Assembly (NCBI GenBank): GCA_017883235.1 | Contig: JADGNY010000043.1 | Location: forward strand, 1 to 48,087 | Origin: Thermoanaerobaculia bacterium | GTDB lineage: Bacteria; Acidobacteriota; Thermoanaerobaculia; Gp7-AA8 | Reading direction: 5' to 3' | Length of the DNA: 48,087 nt | In this document: positions 33,674-40,938 of the stretch, piece after piece | Numbering within the stretch: position 1 is the first letter of the stretch | Layout of the letters: every line of letters starts with the position of its first letter | Made by a program: the position numbers and the translations under genes | Notes under the pieces: model-generated | Databases searched by the model: none | What the model saw: the letters and a program-made list of their open reading frames with translations, nothing else | What the model was told of the DNA's origin: nothing

Positions 33674-33748
33674 CTGATCCGCAGATGACGCAGATGGACA
33701 CAGATTTGAGACAGTTATCTGCGTCCATCTGCGTCATCTGCGGATCAG
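33674..33748. repeat. Inverted repeat 'CGCAGATGACGCAGATGG' family
   Basis: Left arm CTGATCCGCAGATGACGCAG (33674 on) and right arm ending CTGCGTCATCTGCGGATCAG (to 33748) form a long, nearly perfect hairpin with a very short loop. It lies between the methyltransferase start and a broken VOC gene. Confidence 0.95.
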
Positions 33749-33789
33749 TTTTCGCACACAACATGCAATCAACCGAACGAAAGGAAGGA

Positions 33790-33883
33790 ATGAACATGCC
33801 CTCAACTGAACGCCTATCTCTCTTTCAATGGAAACTGCGCCGAGGCCATGCGCTTCTACGAAGGGAGAGACGACTTCGCATGA
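33790..33883 (+). pseudogene. 5' fragment of a PhnB/VOC-family gene, frameshifted and truncated
   Basis: After AAGGAAGG and two in-frame ATG codons (33790, 33796) the frame must shift by one base near 33800. It then reads QLNAYLSFNGNCAEAMRFYE, the characteristic N-terminus of PhnB-like VOC (glyoxalase-fold) proteins. Only about 20 codons remain before unrelated sequence and a stop at 33881-33883. The gene is dead. Confidence 0.85.
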
Positions 33884-33890
33884 TGTGTTA

Positions 33891-33917
33891 CGGGGTTGCG
33901 TAGCACGCGCAACCCCG
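33891..33917 (-). terminator. Hairpin after the 232-residue gene
   Basis: CGGGGTTGCG-N7-CGCAACCCCG is a perfect 10-bp stem 8 bases beyond the minus-strand stop at 33925. There is no T-run, so it would be a weak or Rho-dependent terminator. Confidence 0.6.
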
Positions 33918-33924
33918 AGACCCG

Positions 33925-34623
33925 CTACGCCAGAACCGCCTGCTGAACAGCAGTCAACACACGCGCCATCGCCCGATCGATCGGCTCCATCGCGCTGTCG
34001 TCAAGCCGATCGTCGAGCGCTTCGTCGTGCATCGGATGGATGATCGAAGCTTCGAGCGATGGCTCGCTGATGCCGAGCTCCTGCAGACAGGCATCGAGAC
34101 GTGCGCGCAGCGTCCATTCGTCGGCTCCGTTGCATCCGATGTGCAGCAGGTGGAAGAGCACCTTCTGCATCGGAGTCGACGCGACCTGCTCCGTTCCGCC
34201 GCGATACCAGGTCACGACGTCATTCAGTGGCACGGCCGCGCTCACTCCCGCGGCGAAGGGGGCGGCGTCGAAGGTGAGCTCGTTCACGCGGAGCTCGCCG
34301 CCGCTGACGGTGATTGCGGCACCGAACGAACCGGGAACGGCGATGTTGAACAGCAGAAAGGCGTCGTAGAAGAAGAGCTCGACGAAGGAAGGGACGTCGC
34401 GCGGCGCGAGGTGCCCGTTCTCGGCGATCACCGTTACATCGACGCGGACGATGTCGTCCTCGGATGCCAGCGGTCCCCAATCGGTCTTCACGCGAACGAT
34501 GCCTCCGGGCGTGGTGTAAACCCGCTCCTGCAGCGACGTCGTCGCGCTGTTCCAAAGCTCTTTGGCGGCGCCCGCGTCCCGCGCATGCCGCGCAACCTCG
34601 GCGGTGAATCTGTGTTCATTCAT
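33925..34623 (-). CDS. Unrecognised 232-residue protein
   Basis: I recognise no family. The protein starts MNEHRFTAEVARHARDAGAA. Residues ~40-140 look beta-rich (GGIVRVKTDWGP, DIVRVDVTVIAENG, FVELFFYDAFLLFNIAVPGS). The C-terminal half has WYRGGTEQVASTPMQKVLFH followed by LLHIGCNGADEW, then helices. There is no signal peptide. ATG at 34623 has GGAG ten bases upstream; the frame remains open 68 codons further without a ribosome site and through a palindrome. It lies downstream of, and on the same strand as, the S24-type repressor gene, 207 bp away. Confidence 0.75.
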   Translation of the reverse strand: MNEHRFTAEVARHARDAGAAKELWNSATTSLQERVYTTPGGIVRVKTDWGPLASEDDIVRVDVTVIAENGHLAPRDVPSFVELFFYDAFLLFNIAVPGSFGAAITVSGGELRVNELTFDAAPFAAGVSAAVPLNDVVTWYRGGTEQVASTPMQKVLFHLLHIGCNGADEWTLRARLDACLQELGISEPSLEASIIHPMHDEALDDRLDDSAMEPIDRAMARVLTAVQQAVLA

Positions 34624-34695
34624 GATCGTAGTCTCCGTCCTGAGAATCGCACCGTGCCTGGCTCTTCCTGGATTTCTCCGACTTGCTGCGTGTCC

Positions 34696-34716
34696 CGCCG
34701 AGGCCTGGCCTCGGCG
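34696..34716. repeat. Perfect 21-bp palindrome upstream of the 232-residue gene
   Basis: CGCCGAGGCC-T-GGCCTCGGCG has 10-bp arms and a single-base centre. It lies ~75 bp before the start at 34623 and could be an operator or a short mobile palindrome. Confidence 0.7.
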
Positions 34717-34830
34717 TGCGTCTGCGAATCCCAACCATGCCTCTACGAATCGTGGAGGCGAGTATCTTGTCGGAGTTGAATTCGAGGGCAATCCTCGCTT
34801 TTGAACCCTGTCATCTTGACATGACACTGC

Positions 34831-35637
34831 TCAACCCGAGCGCTGACGCGGCCGGATGGGCGCGTCGACAATTCTTGTAATCGTCCCGAAGATTCTGAAA
34901 TCGTCAGGCGCACCGAGATCGATGGTTGCATCATTGTGCTTATCGAGGTAACAACGCTTTCCTTCGCGGCGCCAGTAACCGATTATCCTGCCGAGGTGGC
35001 CGCGATCGACGGCGATCATCTCCCCGTTACGAGGCGTGCGGAGATGCATATCGATGAGGAGGCGGTCGCCGTCATGCAGCCGTTCAGCCATCGAATTCCC
35101 GCGAACTCGGATGACCTGAAACCGCTCACCTCGAATGCCCTGAATCGACGCGATGACGTCGGCATCATCCGGCTCGAACTGCGAGTCGGTGCCGACTTGA
35201 CTGGCCGCAAGCGTGTGCACCTGCTTCCGGATCGTCACGTACGCTTCGAAATCCTCGAAGTCGCTCGTGTACGCAACACGCTCATCGTCGCGTCGCGCGA
35301 AGTTCGCGAGTGACCAGCGCGAAAAAAGAGTCAGAGTCTCGCGTTGGGGGGCCGTCAGAGGCTGATGCTCGATTGTCGGCAGAAATGCGCAGATCGGAAC
35401 GTTCAGGTCCCTAGCCGCGTCGGCAACGGTAAAGAACGAAGGCTCTTTCGCAACTCGCTTCCCGCTCCTCTTGCCTCCTCGGAGCTCACGCCATTCGGGG
35501 AGAAGGTTCAGAAGATGCGACAGCGGCCCGCTTACCTTGAGGCGGGTCGTGTTGGCGATTTCGTGCTCCCGCATGAGGCGAAAAAACGCGCGCGCCAGTT
35601 CGAGGAGCTCCTTGCCGCGGTCGCGCCGTGTAGCCAT
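34831..35637 (-). CDS. S24/LexA-like repressor, catalytic Lys apparently replaced
   Basis: The 268-residue protein has an N-terminal DNA-binding-like half (FFTVADAARDLNVPICAFLP resembles an HTH) and a C-terminal S24 peptidase fold: RVRGNSMAERLHDGDRLLID (Ser in GNSM) and YLDKHN. Where S24 proteins carry the general-base Lys (usually V-K-R), this one has GHLGRIIGYW, with Arg. It may therefore bind DNA without self-cleavage, or use another Lys. By family knowledge such proteins are SOS- or phage-type repressors. ATG at 35637; an inverted repeat ~80 bp upstream (35718-35751) may be its operator. Confidence 0.8.
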   Translation of the reverse strand: MATRRDRGKELLELARAFFRLMREHEIANTTRLKVSGPLSHLLNLLPEWRELRGGKRSGKRVAKEPSFFTVADAARDLNVPICAFLPTIEHQPLTAPQRETLTLFSRWSLANFARRDDERVAYTSDFEDFEAYVTIRKQVHTLAASQVGTDSQFEPDDADVIASIQGIRGERFQVIRVRGNSMAERLHDGDRLLIDMHLRTPRNGEMIAVDRGHLGRIIGYWRREGKRCYLDKHNDATIDLGAPDDFRIFGTITRIVDAPIRPRQRSG

Positions 35638-35717
35638 CGCTTCGAAGTTACGCTCGCCTCAGAGCGCACAACCGGCGACGTCTTGGCAGACGGCGGCAAA
35701 GGTTACATGCCGATTGC

Positions 35718-35751
35718 AAACTGACAAGAACAGACACTTTTGAGTCAGTTT
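35718..35751. promoter_or_regulatory. Inverted repeat upstream of the S24-type repressor
   Basis: AAACTGA-N20-TCAGTTT, between the repressor start (35637) and the stop of the ArsR-type gene (35782). Candidate autoregulatory operator. Confidence 0.45.
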
Positions 35752-35781
35752 ACAACAAAGAGAAAACGCTGCGGTCACCAA

Positions 35782-36465
35782 TCAGTCCGCGCCGAACAAC
35801 CGGCGCAACGACCGCTCGCCGCCAGCCGAGAAGACCACCGCGCGGCTGTCCAACTCCCTCCGTGCCCAACGCAGGGTGAAGATGCGATCGAGAATGGCCG
35901 CACCAAGCGCGCCGCCGAGGTGGTGACGGCGCTCGCTCCAGTCGAGGCAGGGGCGGCAGAGAGGGCGGCGCAGTTTCGCGAGCGAGGCGACATCGATTCC
36001 GAGGCGCGTGAAGAACGGCTCGGCGTCGAGGGAGACTTCGAAACCGTCGATCAGCCGGCGCTCGCGCAACTGATCCATCAGCCACACACCCCGCTCGCCG
36101 GCGAGATGGTCATAGCAGACGCGGGCAACGCGTAACGCCGGATCGGCAGGACCGGTACGCCGCCGCGGTCCGCGGCGCGCGGCGATCCCCATCAGCTCTT
36201 CCAGCATTTCCGCGATCTCAGCATCGTAAAGCCGGAAGTAGCGATGCCTCCCCTGCTTTTCGATCGCCAGAATCTGTCCTTCGGTGAGCCTGGCCAGGTG
36301 CGCGCTGGCCGTCGACGCGGCTACGCCCGCCTCGAGCGCCAGCTCGGTGGCCGTCAGCGCCGTGCCACTCATGACCGCGGTCAGCATCCGCGCCCGCGCC
36401 GGGTCGCCGATCAACGCCGCCAGCCCCGCCAGATCCGGCGCGCCGCCATTCGCAACGTCCCTCAC
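35782..36465 (-). CDS. ArsR-family transcriptional regulator
   Basis: The 227-residue protein has an N-terminal ArsR winged helix (~10-95; LAALIGDPARARMLTAVMSG, LTATELALEAGVAASTASAH, GRHRYFRLYD) and a longer C-terminal domain rich in Arg with a few Cys. By family knowledge it represses its operon until a metal or redox signal binds; the sensing site is not identifiable. Its start overlaps the stop of the OsmC gene by four bases, so the two form an operon, and it probably controls that peroxide/stress gene. Confidence 0.9.
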   Translation of the reverse strand: MRDVANGGAPDLAGLAALIGDPARARMLTAVMSGTALTATELALEAGVAASTASAHLARLTEGQILAIEKQGRHRYFRLYDAEIAEMLEELMGIAARRGPRRRTGPADPALRVARVCYDHLAGERGVWLMDQLRERRLIDGFEVSLDAEPFFTRLGIDVASLAKLRRPLCRPCLDWSERRHHLGGALGAAILDRIFTLRWARRELDSRAVVFSAGGERSLRRLFGAD

Positions 36466-36932
36466 GAGCGCACCGACGGACGATGATGAATGGGAACGCG
36501 GCAGGAGTTGGCGATGAAACAGGTCTCGTGCGCCCGCTCATGCAGTTTGGTGGCGCGCTCGACCTGCGCCTCCTCGGCGACCGTCACCACCGGATGTAGC
36601 ACGACCTCCTCGAACCGCCCGCCTCCCTTGCCATCCTCTTTCATGATCCCCGTGGCGGCATCTTCGTACGTCAGGACGCTGATGCCGTACTTCGCACAGA
36701 GCGCGAGATACGACAGCATGTGGCAGGAGGAGATGGCGGCCAGGAAGAGATCCTCAGGATTGAACCTGTCCGCGTCGCCCCGAAAGGCGACATCCGCCGT
36801 CCCCTGCAACTCCGGCTTGCCGTCGATAAGAACGCGATACTGGCGGCCGTATCCGGCGTATGTAGCCGTCCCGTCGCCGCGGTTGCCATCCCAGATCAGG
36901 TGCGCGTTGTAGTGATGTTCGCCGTTGTTCAT
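36462..36932 (-). CDS. OsmC/Ohr-family protein
   Basis: The 156-residue protein has the OsmC fold signatures: FNPEDLFLAAISSCHMLSYL with the first redox Cys (~70) and AHETCFIANSCRVPI with further Cys near the C-terminus. By family knowledge members reduce organic hydroperoxides with a Cys pair in a head-to-tail dimer. The start is ATG at 36932. It is the first gene of a two-gene operon with an ArsR-type regulator (ATGA overlap). Confidence 0.92.
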   Translation of the reverse strand: MNNGEHHYNAHLIWDGNRGDGTATYAGYGRQYRVLIDGKPELQGTADVAFRGDADRFNPEDLFLAAISSCHMLSYLALCAKYGISVLTYEDAATGIMKEDGKGGGRFEEVVLHPVVTVAEEAQVERATKLHERAHETCFIANSCRVPIHHRPSVRS

Positions 36933-37138
36933 CGGTACATCCTACCGAGGATGGAGCGGGGATACTTCGATGGGGGGCGAAGCGAGATTAGGGACGACCA
37001 CGCTGCTTTCCCGCGGCTCACTGACCTATTTTGAGGACAGGACGTGCCAGTAACGAGCAAAAGTTGCCTCGACATTGAAAACGGCTTCCACATTGAGGCT
37101 TGTGAGCCACCAATTCCGGAATTTGCGGCGACTTCCGT

Positions 37139-37327
37139 GAGTGTATTCATACACTCCGGGAGTGTATTCACAGACTCCGTGAGTGTATTCATACACTCCG
37201 GGAGTGTATTCACAGACTCCAGGAGTGTATTCATACACTCCGGGAGTGTATTCACAGACTCCGGGAGTGTATTCACACACTCTGGGAGTGTATTCACACA
37301 CTCTGGGAGTGTATTCACACACTCCGG
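37139..37327. repeat. Nine exact-length 21-bp tandem repeats, each a small hairpin
   Basis: Units begin GAGTGTATTCA and end ACTC followed by three bases (mostly CGG), at 37139, 37160, 37181 and so on every 21 bp. Units 1, 3 and 5 are perfect palindromes, GAGTGTAT-TC-ATACACTC. Units 2, 4 and 6 read CACAGACTC, and units 7-9 read CACACACTC. The first six thus form a 42-bp higher-order repeat. Arms are AT-richer than the surrounding DNA. From 36933 to 37138 and 37328 to 37511 no gene is seen. Confidence 0.97.
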
Positions 37328-37511
37328 GAGTCCGTGAACCGTCGCCGGACACCGCGCTCGTGCGACCCTGCGAACTGCATCGCGTTGTCACCCGGGCCGG
37401 CTTCGCATCCGGGGTGTCAACTGAGTTTCTGTGACGCCGAGGGAGGCCAGCGTATTCACGTCGTTGCGAGAGATCTTTGGCATCGTCTCTTCTGCATTGC
37501 CGAACTACACG

Positions 37512-37970
37512 CTAACCCGGCCAAGCAAGCGCTGATGCGAGTCCCGGCAGGACCGCCGCCAGCTCATCCGCATGCGCTGAGGCCACATCCTCCAACTCCC
37601 GCGTCAGCACGGCATCGACCGAGGTCCCGTCGCGGCGCGCCAGCTCGCGAAGGACGTCGCGCTGATACCGAGGCACTCGTGCCCGCAGCTCGACGAGCCG
37701 GATCGCCTGCGGCATCACCGTCGCCGCATCCTCGCCGAGGGCGGCTTCGATCACGCTCTGGTCCCACTTCTCCATCGCCAGCGCGATCAGCTCCTCTTTG
37801 CTGAGCCGCATCCCGAGGGCGGTCGAAACCGCTACAATCGCCCCATCCTCAATGTCCGCTTTCAGCTCCTTCAGCGTCATCCCGAGCAGGTCCGCCGCCG
37901 TCATGAGCGCGACGTTCGGACGAGGAGTGAGGAAGATGTGGCGGATGTCGCGGACGGTGGGTGGGGGCAT
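37512..37970 (-). CDS. 152-residue HTH-like protein, divergent partner of an XRE regulator (copy B)
   Basis: A paralogue of the protein at 19675-20133, identical in length and aligning end to end: AADLLGMTLKELKADIEDG corresponds to the HTH-like region, then IEAALGEDAATVMPQ, VLRELARRDGTSVDAVLTRE and ASALAWPG at the C-terminus. ATG at 37970 has AGGAG ten bases upstream; an in-frame TTG further 5' has no support. It is divergent from an XRE gene 72 bp away with a palindrome between them. Function unknown. Conservation in two distant loci with the same partner and orientation supports a real two-gene module. Confidence 0.82.
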   Translation of the reverse strand: MPPPTVRDIRHIFLTPRPNVALMTAADLLGMTLKELKADIEDGAIVAVSTALGMRLSKEELIALAMEKWDQSVIEAALGEDAATVMPQAIRLVELRARVPRYQRDVLRELARRDGTSVDAVLTRELEDVASAHADELAAVLPGLASALAWPG

Positions 37971-38008
37971 GTCGTGTCGTCTCCTTAGGATACCCAATAG
38001 AGTATTCG

Positions 38009-38023
38009 CAAATTATCAATTTG
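38009..38023. promoter_or_regulatory. Palindrome in the divergent promoter of module copy B
   Basis: CAAATT-ATC-AATTTG is a perfect 6-bp inverted repeat, 20 bp before the XRE ATG and 39 bp from the 152-residue gene's start. Candidate operator; it is not the same sequence as the palindrome in copy A. Confidence 0.55.
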
Positions 38024-38042
38024 GCAAGCGGAATCTCATCGC

Positions 38043-38303
38043 ATGGCGCTGAAGACCCAACCAGAAGGCGAAGTCTTCGGGCGCCGCCTCCGCGAGCTAC
38101 GACTCGAACGCGACCTGACGCAAGACGCGCTCGCACAGACCGTCGCCACGAGCAAGCCGTTCATCAGTGACATGGAGCGCGGCGTGAAGGTGCCAAGCTT
38201 GACGATGATCCTCCGATTGGCCGAGGCTCTCGATTGCCGCGTGTACGACCTCGTCGAGGTTTTCGAGAAGAGCGGACGTGCACGAAAACGCCGCAATAGC
38301 TGA
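38043..38303 (+). CDS. Small XRE-family HTH regulator (module copy B)
   Basis: The 86-residue protein is a single XRE/Cro domain: FGRRLRELRLERDLTQDALA, PFISDMERGVKVPSLTMILR, LAEALDC. It is clearly paralogous to the regulator at 20220-20489 (shared FGRRLREL, KVPSLT and LxEALD). By family knowledge it is a repressor, likely of the divergent promoter it shares with the 152-residue protein. The C-terminal tail is basic. The gene is followed ~50 bp later by a VapB/VapC-type pair. Confidence 0.9.
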   Translation: MALKTQPEGEVFGRRLRELRLERDLTQDALAQTVATSKPFISDMERGVKVPSLTMILRLAEALDCRVYDLVEVFEKSGRARKRRNS

Positions 38304-38355
38304 CCCCGACTCAACCCCACTCCATAGTGCTACATGTGACATAATGCTCATCATC

Positions 38356-38586
38356 ATGCGACGAGCCGGTGTACGCGAAGCACGTCAAAACCTGACCGCT
38401 CTGCTCGACGACGTGAAAAAGGGGCGGGAAGTCGTGATCACGGAGCACGGGCGTGCTGTGGCCCGACTCGCCCCTCTCGAGCTGCCTCAACGCTTTCCTG
38501 ATCTGTCGCGGACACGCCGTTTGGTCAAACGTCGTAACGTCGCGCTCTCGCAAGCTGTGATCGAAGGCCGGAACGACCGACTGTGA
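38356..38586 (+). CDS. Phd/YefM-type antitoxin (VapB role)
   Basis: The 76-residue protein shows the Phd/YefM N-terminal DNA-binding pattern: RRAGVREARQNLTALLDDVK, then VVITEHGRAVARLAPL. By family knowledge its C-terminus wraps the partner toxin and its N-terminus represses the operon. ATG at 38356 is chosen because CATAAT (38340-38345) is a good -10 box that overlaps the in-frame ATG at 38344; the transcript would be nearly leaderless. Its stop overlaps the GTG of the PIN toxin gene. The partner is truncated, so this antitoxin may have no active toxin to guard. Confidence 0.88.
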   Translation: MRRAGVREARQNLTALLDDVKKGREVVITEHGRAVARLAPLELPQRFPDLSRTRRLVKRRNVALSQAVIEGRNDRL

Positions 38587-38897
38587 CCCCTCCGCAAGAG
38601 AGTTGGGTCGCTCCGCTCTATCTGGACGCCAGTGCTCTGGTCAAACTATTCGTCCAGGAGGCGGAAAGCGATTCGCTGAATCAGGCGCTCCTCGGTGCAA
38701 GCGGAGTGATCCTCTCGGATTTGGCGCTGACCGAAATGGCTTCGGCGCTCGGAAGGCGCACGCGAGAAGGCCTTCTCACGCGCCGACAAGCCAGCCACCT
38801 CCATCGTGAGGTGTTGAAGCTGACGGCGTCCTGCCGTCACGTGGAGCTTACGCCTGCCGTTCACCGGCGCGCCGAGCAATTGCCGTTGTCGCAATGA
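38583..38897 (+). pseudogene. VapC-type PIN toxin truncated after ~104 residues
   Basis: The GTG start overlaps the antitoxin stop. The first acidic residue is present in LYLDASALVKLF and the second in LALTEMASALGR. The protein then stops at AEQLPLSQ, about 35-40 residues before a PIN domain should end. The third acidic region (normally R-A-x-D-A-L-H-L-A) is missing. It should therefore be catalytically dead. The nuclease gene at 38905 begins seven bases after the stop, so the truncation point is probably the edge of inserted DNA. Confidence 0.85.
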
Positions 38898-38904
38898 GTT
38901 GCGC

Positions 38905-39741
38905 ATGCCAGACCAAGTGGAGCACGAGTTCATCAACACCGTAAATCGGCATGGATATGCTTTTCAGTTCGCTGTCCTACAGCGAACGAAGCAGCTCTTC
39001 GACGAAAGGGCGTCGCCATTTCGGTTCGAAGTATCCGAGTTCCCAGTCCAGATACGTGGCGCTCACACACGCATCGACTTCATTCTCAGGAAGCGCGAGG
39101 GCCAACTGCTTCTTGTCGCGGAATGCAAGCGCGCCAACCCAGCGCTGTCCAACTGGTGTTTCGTCCGCGCTCCGTTCGTCCGCGGAAATCGGACCGTCGA
39201 GCGTCCGATGCTTGATAGGCTTCGGCGCGACCGCGGAGAGATATTCTACGTTGAAAAAGTAACGGCGGCTCTCACTGAACTGTCGTACCACCTAGCCTTC
39301 GAAGTGAAGTCCCAGGCAAAGGGAGATTCCGGCGGTGCGCGTGCAACGATCGAGGACGCGGCCACGCAAGTATGTCGGGGCGTGAACGGGCTGATCGAGT
39401 TCTATCTTCGTGATGTTTCGCTGCTTAAGGACATCAACGAGATTTGGTTTTTGCCGGTCGTGTTCACTACGGCTAAGCTGCTGGTAAGCGAAGCCAATCT
39501 GGCGGAAACCGATATCTCGTCCGGGGAAATAGCCTTTCCCGAAGCAAAGCTGTCAGAAGCGGACTGGCTGCTGTATCAGTACCACCTTTCGCCTGGGATT
39601 AAGCATGAAACGTGCTATCGCCCGACAACGGCTGATCTCGGTGAAGCCCTTGATCGAGAGTTCGTCAGAACCATCGCGATTGTTTCGCCAATCGGTATCA
39701 AACCATTCCTGGCATGGGCGTCAACGCTTTGGGCCGGCTAA
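38905..39741 (+). CDS. PD-(D/E)XK nuclease-like protein
   Basis: The 278-residue protein has a recognisable N-terminal core: FEVSEFPVQIRGAHTRIDFI (Asp) followed ~12 residues later by LLLVAECKRANPAL (E-x-K). This is the PD-(D/E)XK nuclease pattern seen in restriction-type enzymes. The C-terminal ~150 residues are not recognised. There is no signal peptide. ATG at 38905 has no ribosome site. An Mrr-like gene follows 32 bp later on the same strand, so the two may form a restriction-like pair. Base composition is lower in GC than the housekeeping neighbours, suggesting transfer. Confidence 0.75.
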   Translation: MPDQVEHEFINTVNRHGYAFQFAVLQRTKQLFDERASPFRFEVSEFPVQIRGAHTRIDFILRKREGQLLLVAECKRANPALSNWCFVRAPFVRGNRTVERPMLDRLRRDRGEIFYVEKVTAALTELSYHLAFEVKSQAKGDSGGARATIEDAATQVCRGVNGLIEFYLRDVSLLKDINEIWFLPVVFTTAKLLVSEANLAETDISSGEIAFPEAKLSEADWLLYQYHLSPGIKHETCYRPTTADLGEALDREFVRTIAIVSPIGIKPFLAWASTLWAG

Positions 39742-39773
39742 TTTAGTTCGGCTCATGCGGACGATAATAGCTA

Positions 39774-40823
39774 ATGAAACCAAAGGTCACCAGGACAACC
39801 AACGAGCTACCGTTTTCAAACCTCGAACCGGGCCGATTCGAGGACCTCTGCCTCGCGCTGCTCTACTCCGTGCGACCATGGAGCGAGATTCGTCATTACG
39901 GCAGGTTGGGCGGTGATCTTGGTGTCGATATCGCCGCGTGGGAGGTTCTCGAGAACGGAGTCAAACGCACGTGGTCGGTTCAGTGTCGTCGCTACGCGAA
40001 GGCTGCGAAAGCGGAGCTGACAGGCGCAGTCGACGATGCAATTACCAGAAGTGAACGGCCGCCTGATGTCTTGCTGGTCGTCGTACCATGCCACGTCAGC
40101 CGAACAGCGCAGGACGCTTACGACCGATATGCTCAACGGAAGGGGGTTAGTCAGCCAATGCTGTGGACCCGATCCGTCCTCGAAGCCAAGCTACACGCTG
40201 AGCGTCGGGACCTTCTGTTCTCGTACTTCGACCATCCCATGGCAGCTGAGTCGCGCGCGCGTGAGATCACCCTCACGAGGAACATCGCGATCAAACGACG
40301 AGTCCTCGCTGAGCTAGTTCAGGCCAACGTGAAGTACAACGAAATAACCGAGACACCGTGGGCGTGCTTCCGCCACGCTCACGCGCTGATTCGCTCCGTA
40401 GATGACTCATCGTACCCGCGGGTATGCGACAGTCCTGGTATCAGCTCTTGGTTCAAGGTTGACTATTTCGATCTGTATCACAACGGCATTGCGTTTATCC
40501 TTGCCGTTCAGGACGCTGCCCTGACGTCCCGCGAGGCGGGGTTTCAGTGGGCGCTACTGCCATCTCGGGTCGATGACCCACCTGAGTATCTGGAGCGCGT
40601 AAACGTTTATCACCTTGGTCGAGTGCCGTATCGAAACATCGTCGAGATTGATACATTTGGCGACGGGTACAATTCTGGCCCACACATCTACTGCCAGTTC
40701 GCGGACGGCGGCGAACCGTTTGAGGATCACGAATACGTACTCGCCAGTGGGTTCCCCTACCCGCTCGACGGCGAACGTCGCGTGCCATATGAGCGACTAA
40801 TCGCAAAACACAACGCAGGCTAA
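39774..40823 (+). CDS. Mrr-like restriction endonuclease-fold protein with unknown C-terminal domain
   Basis: Residues ~15-120 of this 349-residue protein match the Mrr-type core: GRFEDLCLALLYSVRPWSEI, then GGDLGVDIAAWE (catalytic Asp) and WSVQCRRYAKAAKAEL. In Mrr-type enzymes this strand is usually V-Q-C-K-R-Y; here Arg stands in the Lys position, which may reduce or remove cleavage. Residues ~170-349 form an unrecognised domain. GATAAT (39762-39767) lies just before the ATG with no ribosome site, so the mRNA is probably leaderless. It forms a likely pair with the nuclease gene upstream. Confidence 0.78.
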   Translation: MKPKVTRTTNELPFSNLEPGRFEDLCLALLYSVRPWSEIRHYGRLGGDLGVDIAAWEVLENGVKRTWSVQCRRYAKAAKAELTGAVDDAITRSERPPDVLLVVVPCHVSRTAQDAYDRYAQRKGVSQPMLWTRSVLEAKLHAERRDLLFSYFDHPMAAESRAREITLTRNIAIKRRVLAELVQANVKYNEITETPWACFRHAHALIRSVDDSSYPRVCDSPGISSWFKVDYFDLYHNGIAFILAVQDAALTSREAGFQWALLPSRVDDPPEYLERVNVYHLGRVPYRNIVEIDTFGDGYNSGPHIYCQFADGGEPFEDHEYVLASGFPYPLDGERRVPYERLIAKHNAG

Positions 40824-40938
40824 GTTTCCGGAGCACCCGACGCTCGGCCATTCTCACTGGCTCTGGGCTGAAACGGCTCGCCGCTCGCTCGCGAGAGGCC
40901 GCGCGTGGGTGATGGGAGGCCGTTGGCAGATGCTAGAG

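Noticed and set aside
37139..37327. CRISPR array
   Set aside because: The 21-bp units are directly adjacent with no unique spacers and no cas genes nearby; it is a tandem repeat.
37183..37434. Short protein encoded by the 21-bp repeats
   Set aside because: Frames stay open only because 21 is a multiple of three; no ribosome site and no conserved start.
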